Part shown: positions 12,528 through 24,807 of the stretch, piece by piece
How the letters are laid out: the number at the start of each line of letters is the position of its first letter
How positions within the stretch are numbered: the first letter of the stretch is position 1
From: Wyeomyia smithii
Lineage: Eukaryota; Arthropoda; Insecta; Diptera; Culicidae
Direction of reading: 5' to 3'
Assembly: GCF_029784165.1 (NCBI RefSeq)
Contig: NC_073694.1
Span: forward strand, 81,933,290 to 81,997,289
Length of the DNA: 64,000 nucleotides
Program-made: the position numbers and the translations under genes
Notes under the pieces: generated by a model
What the model saw: only the letters and a program-made list of their open reading frames with translations
Database searches by the model: none
What the model was told of the DNA's origin: nothing

Positions 12528-14269
12528 AGAAAAAGATTCCCGATGCCACGAACGAAGTACTACAATACGACCCACTAACGCAAGTTCACCAAATTAAAAT
12601 ACACTTAAACGAATGCCCGCGAATTAAAATAAAGATTTTCGACACAGAAATAGATGCTTTGCTCGACTCAGGGGCAGGGATAAGCATTTTGAACTCACTG
12701 GAAATAGTGGAGCGGTACGGTTTAAAATTACAACGGACTGCAATACGAATTTCCACGGCCGATGGGACCAATTATGAGTGCCTTGGGTGCTTGAATGTTC
12801 CTCTTACGTACAAAAATATAACCAGGGTTGTACCAACCCTGGTGGTTCCGGAAATTTCTCGACAGCTGATTTTAGGAGCAAACTTTTGGGACGCGTTCAA
12901 AATAAAGCCAATGATCGATTTGGGCCACGGGCCAGAGGAACTAGAAACCATAAATTCAAGACAAAATGCACGACTATGTTTCACGATTGAACCGACCAAA
13001 GACAACACACCGATAATCGAAGAAGAGGACGAAACCCTCGATATTCCAGTGTACGAAGGACCAACTGAATCGACACCAGACCCAGAGTCAGTAGAAACTG
13101 AACATACGCTAACGGTAGAACAACGCAAGGATCTACTAGCCGTGATTAAATCTTTTCAGCTAACATCAACAGGTATCTTAGGTCGAACACACCTGATAGA
13201 GCACAAAATAACGCTAAAAGAGGGGACGGTACCACGCAATCCTCCGGTTTATAAATGTTCACCTTATGTGCAAGCGGCAGTGAACGCTGAATTAGAACGG
13301 TTCAGAAATCTCGACGCGATCGAAGAGTGTCAGTCCGAATGGACGAACCCTTTAGTGCCCGTCCTCAAAAAGAATGGTAAAGTACGGGTTTGTCTAGATT
13401 CGAGAAAGATCAACAAACTCACGGTAAAAGATACCTACCCAATGAAGAATATGCAAGACATATTCCATCGATTGGGAAGAGCAAAATATTTTTCGGTGAT
13501 TGATCTTAAAGACGCCTACTTCCAGATTCCGCTGGAAGAAAGCAGTCGGAACCTTACAGCGTTCAGAACAGCCGAAGGCGTGTTCCGCTTTAAGGTTTTA
13601 CCGTTCGGCCTGACAAATGCGCCGTTCACTATGTCTCGACTAATGGCGAAGGTTTTGGGTTTCGACCTAGAGCCAAAAGTGTTCGTGTACCCAGACGACA
13701 CAGTGATCGCAACAGAAACATGGAAGGAACATTTGAGATTACTGGTAATTGTAGCAGAAAGACTCAGGAAAGCGAACCTAACGATATCACTGGATAAATC
13801 CAGATTTTGCCGGAAGCAAGTGGTTTATTTAGGCTATCTACTAAACGAACACGGCGTGGCTATAGATAGCTCGCGAATACAACCAATATTGGATTATGTC
13901 AGGCCAAAAACGCAGCAGGGCATCCGGAGGCTAATGGGCCTAGCGGGTTTCTATCAACGCTTTATTCGAAACTACAGCAAAATCACGGCTCCGATTACCG
14001 ATTTACTAACGAAAGAGAACAAGCGGTTCACATGGACGAAAGAAGCCGAAGATGCATTTAATGAGCTGAAATCCGTTTTGACCTCGGCACCGATTTTAGG
14101 CAACCCAGGCTTTACGAAGTCATTCACTATCGAATCGGACGCGTCTGATCGAGCGGTAGGTGCAGCAATGATTCAAGAGCAGGAGGGAGAAAAGAGAGTT
14201 ATTTGCTATTTTAGCAAAAAACTCAACCGAACCCAACGACGATATGCCGCGGTGGAGAAAAGTGCTTAG
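12486..14269 (+). pseudogene. pol of the long-LTR element: protease, RT, RNase H
   Basis: Open in the -1 frame from 12443, entered by frameshift at 12479-12485. The retropepsin motif LLDSGAGIS lies near 12658. RT follows: SEWTNPLVPVLKKNGKVRVC, then FSVIDLKDAYFQIPL, FRFKVLPFGLTNAPFT, and a YPDD box (FVYPDDTVIA) where gypsy elements normally have YLDD or YVDD. RNase H starts at FTIESDASDRAVGAAM. The frame ends at TAG 14267-14269 because of a one-base deletion near 14258; coding continues in the next frame from there. The YPDD change would be expected to impair RT. Confidence 0.9.
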
Positions 14270-14271
14270 GC

Positions 14272-15747
14272 GTGTTGTCCGCTATTCACCATTTCCGACA
14301 TTACGTCGAGGGAACGAAATTCCGTGTGGTGACGAACGCTAGAAGCCTACTTTGGCTGTTCAATCTCGGCACAGAAACCGGAAACGCTAAGCTGTTAAGG
14401 TGGGCACTTCGCATACAAGCTAACGATTTTGACCTCGAGTACCGAAAGGGAAAGAATAATATTATTGCTGACTGTTTATCGCGATCAGTCGAAGTGGATA
14501 CAATTTTGGTAGTCCAGCCCGACCCAGAACAGGAAGAACTAATGGAGAAGATTCGTGAAAATCCAGCAAAACATGGTGATTGGCGAATAATTGACGAAAA
14601 ACTATACCGGTACGACAAAACAGCTAATCGGCAAACCGACCCTCGTTTCACCTGGAAATACTTCCCCCCGAGTGAGAAACGTACGAAAATAATGCAGAAA
14701 GAACACGACAAAGCTCATTTCGGGTCCACCAAAACCCTAGCCGCCCTGAAACAAACATACTACTGGCCCAAAATGAACGAAGACATTCGCAAATTTTGTC
14801 GAGAGTGTCTGAAATGCCAATCGAGCAAATCAGGCAACCAAAACGTTACCCCGCCGATGGGAATGCAAAAACCCGTTCAGTATCCGTGGCAATTCGTAAC
14901 CCTTGATTACGTTGGCCCACTGCCACCGTCTGGTCGAAATCGTAACACGTGCCTCCTCGTAGCCACGGACGTTTTCAGTAAGTTTGTCCTCGTTCAACCG
15001 TTTCGAGAAGCTAAAGCAAGCTCTCTAGTGGAGTTTGTCGAAAATTTGATTTTTAGACTGTTTGGCGTCCCAAAAATTATGCTCACGGACAACGGTTCGC
15101 AATTTATATCGAAAGCCTTCAAAACATTACTCGAAGCCTACCATGTCACCCATTGGCTAACACCCGCGTACCATCCGCGGGTAAATAATACAGAGAGAGT
15201 GAATCGCGTCATCACCACAGCCATACGAGCGACGCTAAAAAAAGAACACTCACACTGGGCAGACAACATCCAGCAGATCGCAGATGCGATAAGAACGGCA
15301 GTCCACGACTCGACTAAGTACAGTCCGTATTTCGTTGTATTCGGCCGGGACAAGGTGTCCGACGGACGGGAGTACAGTTGGATAAGGGACAACTACAAAC
15401 CAAGCGATGATGAGAGTAATGCTAAAGCTGAAAGGGAAGAATTGTTCGAACAAATACGAAGAAATTTGACCACCGCCTACCAAAAACACGCTAAAACATA
15501 CAACCTTCGGTCTAACGCAAAATGCGCTACTTATGACGTGGGGGAAAGAGTGTGGAAGCAAACGTTCGAGCTTTCAGACAAGAGCAAGGGTTTTTGTAAA
15601 AAACTTGCGCCGAAATACGAACCGGCTGGGGTTCGGAAAGTCCTCGGGTCTAACACCTACGAGTTAGAAGACGATGGGGGAAAACGCTTAGGGGTCTACT
15701 TCGCGAACAAATTAAAAAAAATGAATGCGCCTCATCCAAGCCATTGA
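14272..15747 (+). pseudogene. pol of the long-LTR element: RNase H end and integrase
   Basis: Continues pol after the one-base slip. Residues 1-70 finish RNase H (FRVVTNARSLLWLF, RKGKNNIIADCLSRS). The integrase zinc finger has His 145 and His 149 (HDKAH) with Cys 179 and Cys 182 (CLKC). The catalytic triad is Asp 212 (VTLDYVGPL), Asp 273 (LTDNGSQFIS) and Glu 308 (NNTERVNRV). The C-terminal domain ends GVYFANKLKKM. Length and domain order are normal. There is no independent start: it is the downstream half of a broken polyprotein. Confidence 0.9.
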
Positions 15748-17660
15748 GTGGATTCAAATAGCTTATTACTTTTTAAAGCTATGAACCTCCGCAAGGAGTG
15801 ACCACAGTTTACGATGAGAAAACACCGAAAGGGTAAAAAGCATCAGGCCGATTTTGACGGACTCATGCTGGCAGTTCCAAAAGTCCACCAGCACAGGGTA
15901 CCAAAATCTGGCCGTAAACATACTAACGTCAACTAGCTATGAATAAAACTTCATCGAAGTAACTAGACACGTACAAAAAAAAAACACCAAGAATAGGTAA
16001 ACCAACACGACCACCACGCGAAACTTAGTCCATTCGCAACGGATATTGTACATACTTGTAAATAACTGTGTAAATATTAGATTAGTTTGTCAAGGGCCTA
16101 TAGTCCTAACTCTTAAGTTAAAATTAGTACTTATTCTATTTTAGTCTTAATTCTACAATTTTCTTACAATTTTTCCATCGGTGGTAGTGTTTATAAACGG
16201 TATACTTCCTTCCTTCTGAGGGAACATTTGCCAATAGTTACTAGTTTTAAGGATGGTTGCATCCTCCGCGTTAAGGTATAAAATAACATTCCTAGAAATA
16301 GCTTTCATTATTTTTTTCCCTGTACCTTAATTCATAACGTAGTTCCTTATCACGACTTGGTGGATGAAGTTTTTACTAGCTATCGTAGATCCAAAGCGTT
16401 TTCTCGCATTTTATTTTTCCTGTAAATACGTCCGTCATTCCCAGGTTCCGCATTCTGATCAAGCGGACCGCGAGCGTAGTATTTTTTTTTCCATAACACT
16501 TCCATACGCCGGGTGAGATTTTCCGTACCACAACCGATCGATTAAAATCAGTCCAGTTCTTCTTATGGTTACCTGCGAAATGAAAAACAACTTTACACCC
16601 AATAGGAACGAATGCCTTTCTGTTACTCTCCTCGTTATCAGATTGACGACCGCGATCCCGTAAATATTTTCCCGTCCGGACACTGGTTTTTCCGGTTTTT
16701 CCGGGCAAACAGATCACAACACACGTTTCACTTGCACTACGCGGTCAAGTTCAAGTTCACCTTTATTTTGTTGACACTTGGATGACGTGCCGAATGATAA
16801 ACATCGTATGTGTGAGACACTGGTAGAGAGCTCGTCGGGAGATGGATTCTGACAAGCACTAGAAGGGTGTGTGAATGAGTTGGTACATTTGTAGGGTTTT
16901 CGCTTACGAGAATTTTGTTATTCTGGTGCATTGTTATTCTGGTGCATAAAAATTCTACGTAAGTTTTTCATTCCGAGTTCGCAATGAGCGTAAATGGTAG
17001 AGATACTTTCTGCGGTAGCGAATTGCAAATAAGAACGGCATTTTTAGTGGGAAAAGCTGCACTCTGTAATCTCGCTACGTGTTGGGGTAGGATGCAGGCT
17101 AGACCTACTAGTTCGTTTTCGCTTAGGCGATTATTTCGTGATATTATCTTCGCTACTCGATCCATTCGGGGTAGAAGATAATATCCAGTTAAGATAATTT
17201 TTAAAGCTACCTCCAGCTAGTCGACAGCTGTGAGGTGAAGCTCAGGGTTCAGGGGCGTTCACTGTACATAGTATGATTGAGACGAATGAGTGAAGGCATG
17301 AATGTAGTTAGTCAGTCACTGTCAACTAAGTAGTTAAACTTCTTTATAGATTTCCTTTGTTTTTCTTACACCACCCAAGTTTTGCACAAACGTTAGGTTC
17401 ACAGTCGTTTTTTTTTCTTAAAATTTTGTTTTGAATTTATTATCGCTGGAGACTGGAGACTTTTGTCGTTGATGGTCAGTGGCGGACTATATGATAGAAT
17501 ATTTAGTACCGTAAATAGATACTGAGTCGGTTTAGTTCGGCGATGACCGTATATGACCCCGAATTTGAAATAAATTTTTGAAAGACGACTGTTGCCTACG
17601 AAAATTTGATTGGTTATTGTTAGATCCCTTCCAATGCCAATCAAATGTTCGTACTTCTAG
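15748..17660 (+). other. Long 3' untranslated region of the LTR element
   Basis: About 1.9 kb between pol and the 3' LTR. No envelope-like frame is visible on the plus strand: no signal peptide, no long open frame and no membrane anchor. The longest open stretch is on the minus strand (16376-16717). The AT-rich part around 16060-16180 contains several TTAGTACTTATTC-like runs but no clear repeat. Confidence 0.6.
16376..16717 (-). CDS. Antisense open frame in the LTR element 3' region
   Basis: 113 codons from an ATG at 16715-16717 (MICLPGKTGKTSVRTGKYLR), lying between pol and the 3' LTR on the opposite strand. Composition is protein-like and basic (VVVRKISPGVWKCYGKKNT) without low complexity. 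No family is recognised and there is no visible signal peptide or zinc finger. Some Ty3-gypsy elements carry antisense genes in this position, but a chance frame is equally possible. Only conservation between copies could decide. Confidence 0.25.
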   Translation of the reverse strand: MICLPGKTGKTSVRTGKYLRDRGRQSDNEESNRKAFVPIGCKVVFHFAGNHKKNWTDFNRSVVVRKISPGVWKCYGKKNTTLAVRLIRMRNLGMTDVFTGKIKCEKTLWIYDS

Positions 17661-17670
17661 TAGGGAATGA
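17661..17670 (+). promoter_or_regulatory. Weak polypurine tract
   Basis: TAGGGAATGA directly precedes the 3' LTR start TGTAAC. Position fits a plus-strand primer, though the tract is short and contains T residues. Confidence 0.45.
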
Positions 17671-18874
17671 TGTAACGAGCACCTTGGAACTATTTATTTT
17701 CAAATATTAATCTTACTAATGGTAAAGTTGATCACAGATGTTTTCTTATTTAATTTAGTTTGCATTACTCAAAATGCATGCTAGTGTTAATTTTATAATT
17801 TATACGCTTCAATATTTTTTTAAAAATAATCTGCTGTTGAGATTACCGCAACAGGCTCAAAAAGTAGTAATTGGCATAACATTTGACCAGAGCAATGAGT
17901 TCCCTTACGTTCGCTTACGTTGCTTTGCATGCATCGCTGGCGGTCGAAGAGTAGATTGACCCAGCCGAATAAGTCTATTGACCTATTGCGTCACTGGGAG
18001 AGTTTCCTTTTTCTCTCTATCCTCGGGGATGGGATACTGGATGCTGGGCGGAAGATGCACGCTAGAAGAAGATGACTTTGCCGAAATTGCAACCTTCGGG
18101 CTTTTAGCGTGGGCAATGATCCTCGCGAGACAGGTTCCGGTAACGAAGCTACCGTGGACGGTTGATCTGAGGGATCCCAAAGCCTGATCTTTCATTCTTA
18201 GCTGACAAGTGTAAGAGGCAGGATCAACCTGCAGTTTAGAGTTCCGCGCGTGTACTAAGACAGGTGGTTTTTAAACCAGTGGTATCCCCTAATTAGTGTA
18301 TTAAAGACAGTGTTTTTTCCTTAGATAGCCTTTTCCCGCTAAATAGCTAGGCAAATCAGTGCATGTGCGAAATAGGAGAAAGTGTGCAAAGTGAGCAAGG
18401 AGGTATGAGCCAGATTCTTGCCGAGGGTGGTAGATCATAAAACGGCACGTGCGGGCCACGTTTTTTCCCCCAACAGTATCGCTGCTAGTCATCATCCACT
18501 ACACTTCCGTCAGCCACAGCAGCATTCCTATGCAACACGAGCATCGTCAAACGTTTATGCCTGTACGGAACAGGCCGAAGGACCAATAATCGGCACCACT
18601 ACCCTTGATGATCTCACCCGTCTAGTGATCGAAGCGCACGCTGTGCGCTGCCAGACAGCAGAGCAGACAACCGAGGAGACAATAGGCGAGACGACAGAGT
18701 GACAACCCCCGTTTTTGACCCAGCGTGGCGCTGGTAGCGTACCGAAAGGAGTTCGGTAAAGGAGCACCGGCGTGGCGCGGAGCAACAAGTGAAGCCGCAG
18801 AGCGGCAGTAAGCAGGCATGGCGGCTACGCCAAGGTAAAACCTCATGTAAGACCGGCTATGAGTGAGTACGCAA

Positions 18875-18949
<75 letters not shown>

Positions 18950-19708
18950 CCATGCGCATGCGACTAAGCTAGGGCCGCGACCCTACGCAACCGCCGGTGA
19001 ATATTACCGCCACCGCACCCGTACCCCTTTAATAGCACACTTAGAAGAGTTAGAATTTTAATGGGAAAAGGATAGGGGAAAGATGATTTAGATAAAACTA
19101 GGCCTAGTGAGAATAGTACCAAACTAATTGTAATACCATTGTACAACAGATGCCAAGACGTTCGTGTAAGGGAAAATATCAATCTCGCAATTTGAAATAA
19201 ACTACATGTAGTTGGACAGCAGAAATCGGCTGTTTCTATGTAGAGGGAATTCACTGTCCTGGTAGATGAGTTAGGGGTTTCCGCTGGTTCGGAAGTACGA
19301 TTAGTTTTCCGTTCTTCTTTTTTTTGTTCTTTTGCTGGGGTGGCTGACTCCGAAATCAGTCCAGGAAAGTTCCCGAATCAGCACGGATCAGACGGAGTCT
19401 GCGAGACTGGATTGGGCCAGTGATGAGAATTAACCCTCTACTGGTTTGTTTCTGCGGTATCAAGTACCGCGTTTAAGGGCACTAGGTTGGCAGCGTAGGC
19501 AAGTCATCTGACGCGCTTCTGTTGCGGAGTATAGCGAGTCATTGTAAGGTCAGCGGACAGCTTCCCTTCCCGAAACGGGATAAAAAGAACCTCCCCTTGG
19601 AAGGTCTCAGGCTGGGCAATCACATCTCGGCGGGTGGTCTCTCTTAGGAGAGTGGCGCATTTAAGCCACCCGCTTATCATCGGGGAGCGATTCGGGCGAC
19701 CAGTTACA
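17671..19708 (+). repeat. 3' long terminal repeat
   Basis: Same sequence as 7870-10003 apart from about six substitutions and a shorter TA tract. Ends GACCAGTTACA and is followed by the target duplication ATGT at 19709-19712. Confidence 0.95.
18878..18946. repeat. TA dinucleotide microsatellite
   Basis: About 34 TA units in the 3' LTR, homologous to the 165-base tract at 9077-9241. Confidence 0.98.
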
Positions 19709-19712
19709 ATGT

Positions 19713-21383
19713 TTTTTTCTGAGCAAGTAACAATCTAGTGTGCTAGGTTCTAAATTTTTTTTTTTCACTGGTGTACGTGGCTGGCGGTACTGGTAGCGCT
19801 ATCTGGTTACGGATTGCTACTACAAAAAACTTTACACAAGTTTGGAACTCAGCTTGGACGTATGTCTGCGTCTATATCTTTTCGAGTAAAAACCAAAATG
19901 GCAACGGTAGAGGTATGTAACTACTACATTTCTAATGTAACTATTGAGACATAACGTAGCGCATGTGGAAGTTAAAGGCTTCTTGGTGGTGCTTCTTTAT
20001 GCTAAGAGAAAAAAGATACTTTCGATTTAAAATCGATCGACAAAAAAAGTACCCAAAAGTACCTCTCTGAATTTCACTTTTTCCACTTATTTGGAATATC
20101 CTACAAACTTTGGAAGCGATTGCCATTGCTCAAGTTTGCTCTTTCAACCGGAATTCGCGTTTGCGAATGATACCTCTGGAACCAAGAGTGAGCAATTCAT
20201 CGTACATCTGGCTTTTATTTTTATGTATAACACGTAATTTATGTGTAAAACACATAAAAATGCCTGGATTAATAATGTCTAAATTTTTTGCAACAGTAAA
20301 CCATATATAAACATAATTAAAAAGGAATTAAATTAAAATAATAGTAAAAACTAATTATTATGGCGTTTAGGTAACTTTTTCATCGCCTATAAATTATCAT
20401 TTTATGCTTCTGTACAAATAAATGGCGTTTGAGACATATTTGCAATTACGAATTTGACATTCGTCAATTATGCAAAAAGAAGCTCTCATCGGTACTAAAC
20501 ATTTTTCGTGTCACACCAATGGAAAAAAATACTAGAATGGCTGTTTTGATGTTTTGTCCCGCATAGCCATACATTCAACGCACTGTGCGGCGTTGCATTT
20601 CGAAACATTTGTAAGTACCATGATGTGTAGAACATCATCATTTGTAGTACTACCTATGTTAGATTACGACGTTCTCAAGCCGCAGTATTTAGGGTAGTCA
20701 ATGATTTTATTATTGCACCTTTATTTGTTTCTGTTTGCAAGGCTGCATGCAACACGCGGCGTGATACGTTGATTAATGTTATAATATTTGTACAAGGAAA
20801 TATACCTAAATGCTGTATATGAACTGTATTATTCTGGTTCATCTGTTCTCTATAGTTGAGGCCGTTGGTTTGGCTCAAGTTTTTTTTTCTTCTATTTGTT
20901 TGGCGTGCAGTTAAACCGAACCAAGCGCTAAAACTCATTATTGCGAGTAAATATCATTCTAAGTTTGACCACCTCGTATGCTTTCTGCAAGCAGCTAAAG
21001 AGAATTTTTGTTTTACTGTCGTTACGAACTGTTTAAATGATTTCAAATTATAATTTAAATTCAAGTTGTGTAACAGCAATACATTCAACCAATTTGCAGG
21101 ACAAAAGGGAACTCTGTGTTCAATATTTAGAAATTGAAAAGAACATACCGAAATTCACAACCTAATTTCTGATATTACATCCCTACCCGAAGTAAAAAAC
21201 CAAAAACATTAATTCAAATAAAGCGTTCAAAGTTTAACCACTCCGTAGGTACCTATATTTTCTGAAAGTTGCTTCTGAGAATTTATGTTAATATATCATT
21301 ATGAACTGTTCAAATGATTTCGTTTTTTTTTCTTGAAAGATAGATTATCAATTTTGATTTCCGCCAGCGTTAATACCTCACTT
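19713..21383. other. No gene; diverged direct repeat inside
   Basis: AT-rich flank of the LTR element. Bases about 20954-21047 and 21228-21320 are diverged direct copies sharing AAGTTTGACCAC-like, TTTCTG, GAGAATTT and GAACTGTTTAAATGATTTC-like blocks. The first copy is preceded by the 28-bp inverted motif (20901-20928). A related segment lies near 295-360 on the minus strand. No coding or RNA feature is supported. Confidence 0.5.
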
Positions 21384-21394
21384 TAACCATTTCC

Positions 21395-24300
21395 TGGGGT
21401 TGGCAAATGGCTGGACACGTGTAACTTGAGACCCTAATGTGGCCATTCACCTCTGTCCAGCAACTCCTATCCCAACCTCCACGTGGTGCCGACCGAAATA
21501 CGAGTAACCTTAGCGGAGATCGGTTAACCAACCCCGGTGGAAACTATGGTCGTATGCTGAATGGGAAGGGGGTCGTACGCGGCTGTATCCCCATAGGGGC
21601 GGCGTACAACAGCGTCTGACCCGGAGCGGGCGGCTGAATTATGGAATGCTGTATCCCGCCAGCTACACCTAAGATGGCAGCCCCATCAGCAGGATGTAGG
21701 TATCGCGACCCTGGTAAGGTAGCATACCGAAACCTTTCATCAACCACGAACAACGATTTTAGAAATACGGAACGGATCAATCGGCAAAGACCTAGGCTAC
21801 GAACACGGAAAAAGATTAAGGTAAACGATTGGAAATTGGGTACTTGGAACGTCCGATCTCTCAATGAACCGGCGCGGGCTGGCTTGCTTGCTCGAGAACT
21901 ACAGCGGCAGGGAGTCGAAATCGCAGCGATTCAGGAGGTTCGGTGGCCAAATTCCGGAGAAAGGGAATTCCGTGCAGTAGACCCTATTGCACGCACTTCT
22001 TTCAAGTACCACATCTACTACAGTGGCGGCAAAGCAGCGGAACGGGGCGTCGGTTTCGTAGTGCTGGGAAATCAGAAAACAAGAGTCATCCGGTGGAGGC
22101 CCGTAGATGACCGTATATGCGTGTTGAGGATTAAGGGCTAATTCTTCAACTACAGTTTAATCAAAACCTACGCACCGACAAACGACAAATCCGATGAAGT
22201 CAAAGATGAGTTCTATGACAAGCTTGAGCGAATCTATGACGAGTGCCCAAAACACGACGTAAAAGTCGTCATCGGAGACGCAAACGCACAGGTTGGGAGG
22301 GAGGAATTCTTCCGTCCGGTCATTGGAAGGCATAGCCTCCACTCGTCAATCAATGAAAACGGCCTGAGGCTGATAAACTTTGCCGCGGCCAGAGGAATGG
22401 CCATATGTAGCTCCTATTTTCCACGTTTGAATATTCGGAAACACACCTGGAGGCATCCAAATGGAGAAGCCTGCTCCCAGATCGATCACGTACTGATTGA
22501 CGGTCGGCACTTTTCGGATGTTACTGATGTTAGGTCTTTTCGGGGACCAAACATTGACTCTGACCATTATCTCGTCGTTTGTAAGATCCGCGCACGGTTG
22601 TCGAACGTGCTGAAATCTCGCACAGAGAGGACGACGCGTTTCAACATTCAGCGGTTGAAAGCTGATGGCGTGGCAGCAGAATACGCCAGAGAGCTGGATC
22701 AACGGATCGCAGAACAGCAGGAGGAAGGAGTGGAAGACATAAATGGGCTGTGGAGCAGTATTCACGGCGCCATCGGAACGACTGCGAGAGAGGTGGTAGG
22801 TACGACGCGTGGAAGGCAGCCTAACGGCTGGTTCGCTGCCGAGTGCCAGAGAGCGACAGATGAGAAGAACCGTGCCAGGAGCCGCATGCTCACTGCGGCT
22901 ACGCGTCAGAACAGAGAGAGGTACAGGGTGGCAAGAGCTGCTGAAAATAGAACCCACCGTCGGAAGAAGCGCGAGTACGAGGAGCAGGTGCTCGCCAGCG
23001 CAGAGGACAGCTATGCTAAAAACGACGTGCGGAGATTCTATAGAACTGTCAACAGAGTCAGAAGCAGGAATTTCCCGGTGCCGGTCATGTGTAATGACAA
23101 GGACGGCAACCTGCTTACTGATAAACCGACGGTTGCAGCCAGGTGGAAGGAGCATTTTCAGGCGCTATTGAACGGTGAGGTACCGGATGAGCAGAGCAGG
23201 AACAGCATGACGATTATGAGTGACGAACAAGCTGTGGAGCCACCAACACAGGAGGAGGTGAAAACGGCGATTAATGAGCTGAAAAACGGCAAGGCCGCTG
23301 GTAAGGACGGTATCCCGGCCTAACTTCTAAAAGCGGGAAGCGAGCGGCTGTACTATGCGGTCCACCAGATAATACTAAGAATCTGGGCGGACGAACAAAT
23401 GCCGAACGACTGGTTGGAAGGCCTCATATGCCCTATCTATAAGAAGGGCCATCGATTGGATTGTGGCAACTATCGAGGGATAACATTGGTCAACTCCGCA
23501 TATAAAGTGCTCTCCCGTATCCTGTTCTTCAGATTGAGACCGCTAGCGGAATCTTTTGTTGGCGAATACCAGGCTGGTTTCCGACAAGGGCGTTCCACGA
23601 CGGATCAAATTTTCACCCTGCGACAGATCCTCGATAAGTTCCGGGAGTACAACTTATCGACTCACCATCTTTTTGTGGACTTCAGGGCGGCATACGACTC
23701 AGTGAAAAGAAACGAGCTGTGGCAGATCATGCTGGAACACGGTTTCCCTGCGAAACTAATTAAGCTGAGTCGTATGACACTGGAGGGATCAAAATCGTGC
23801 GTGCGGATAGCTGGCGAGACATCAGCCGCGTTCGTAACGTTGGATGGACTGAAGCAGGGGGATGCGCTCTCCAACCTACTGTTTAACATCGCTCTTGAGG
23901 GTGCAGTACGAAGAGCAAACGTCGAAAGAAACGGTACGATCATCACAAAATCTCACATGCTTCTTGGCTTTGCGGACGACGTCGATATCATCGGTATCAA
24001 CCGTAAGGGCGTGGAGGAGGCCTTCGTACCTTTTAAGAGAGAAGCAGCGAGATTGGGACTTGTCATTAACTCTGCCAAAACGAAGTACATGGTAGCTGGC
24101 AGAGAGCGTGGGAGTCCCCGTGGTGTTGGTGCTGAGGTGGAGATAGATGGGGAACGATTTGAAGTGGTTGACGAATTCGTTTATCTTGGTACGCTTGTGA
24201 CATGTGACAACGATATGAGCCGTGAAGTGAAACAACGAGTTGCAGCTGCGAACAGGGCTTTCTACGGACTGCGTAACCAGCTAAGGTCTCGTAGTTTGCA

Positions 24301-24796
24301 TACTCGCACAAAACTAGCGCTGTATAGGACGCTGATACTCCCGGTGGCCCTTTACGGACATGAAGCATGGACGCTGAAGGAAGCTGATCGACGAGTGCTC
24401 GGAGTTTTTGAGCGTAAAGTTCTGCGATCGATACTTGGCGGTAAACTGGAAGACGGAGTGTGGCGCAGACGCATGAATCACGAGTTGTACCAGGTATACA
24501 AACATGCTGATATAGTGAAGGTAATACAGCGGGGCAGGCTGCAGTGGGCTGGACATGTAGCCAGGATGCCTGACGAGAGAGCCGCCAAAACTATCTTCAG
24601 GAGAGAACCAGGAAGAGACCGTCGACTCCGTGGTAGGCCTCGCACGCGGTGGATGTGCGCGGTGGAAGAAGATGCACGATCTGCTGGTGTACGGGGAGAC
24701 TGGAGAACGGCTGCTCAAGACAGAAGAAGATGGACATCTCTAATTCGTTCAGCCCTGGACCGGTGAACGGTCCGTTAGCCAAAAAAGTAAAGTAAG
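21395..24796 (+). mobile_element. Full-length RTE-clade LINE (JAM1-like)
   Basis: 3.4 kb flanked by an 11-bp target duplication TAACCATTTCC (21384-21394 and 24797-24807). It has a GC-rich 5' region of about 245 bases, one long open frame with apurinic endonuclease and RT, a very short 3' end after the stop and an AAAGTAAAGTAAG-like simple tail. This layout (single ORF, tiny 3' UTR, short-repeat tail) is that of the RTE clade, known in mosquitoes as JAM1. The family name is by resemblance only. Confidence 0.92.
21641..24766 (+). pseudogene. RTE endonuclease-reverse transcriptase ORF with two stops
   Basis: One frame from ATG 21641 to TGA 24764-24766, interrupted only by TAA at 22139-22141 and TAA at 23321-23323, so 1041 codons in all. 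Endonuclease motifs: LGTWNVRSLN, AAIQEVRWP (Glu), VVIGDANAQVG (Asp and Asn) and NIDSDHYLVV (terminal His). RT motifs: NGKAAGKDGIPA, YRGITLVNSAYKVLSRIL, AGFRQGRSTTDQIF, LFVDFRAAYDSV (first Asp), LKQGDALSNLLFNIALE and GFADDVDIIG (FADD box). The tail has GRLQWAGHVARMPDERAAK and GRPRTRWMCAVEEDARSAGV, typical of RTE proteins. Both stops are single-codon changes at otherwise good sites, so the copy is close to functional length but inactive as read. Confidence 0.92.
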
Positions 24797-24807
24797 TAAC
24801 CATTTCC

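Noticed and set aside
15748..17670. Envelope gene in the long-LTR element
   Set aside because: No plus-strand frame of useful length, no signal peptide and no membrane anchor in the 1.9-kb region.
21437..21619. Separate ORF1 for the RTE element
   Set aside because: Only 61 codons with no zinc knuckle or coiled coil. RTE elements often lack ORF1, and the stretch is better read as a 5' untranslated region.
22346..23155. 269-codon minus-strand frame in the RTE region
   Set aside because: It is the antisense shadow of the endonuclease-RT coding sequence, which has clear motifs on the plus strand.
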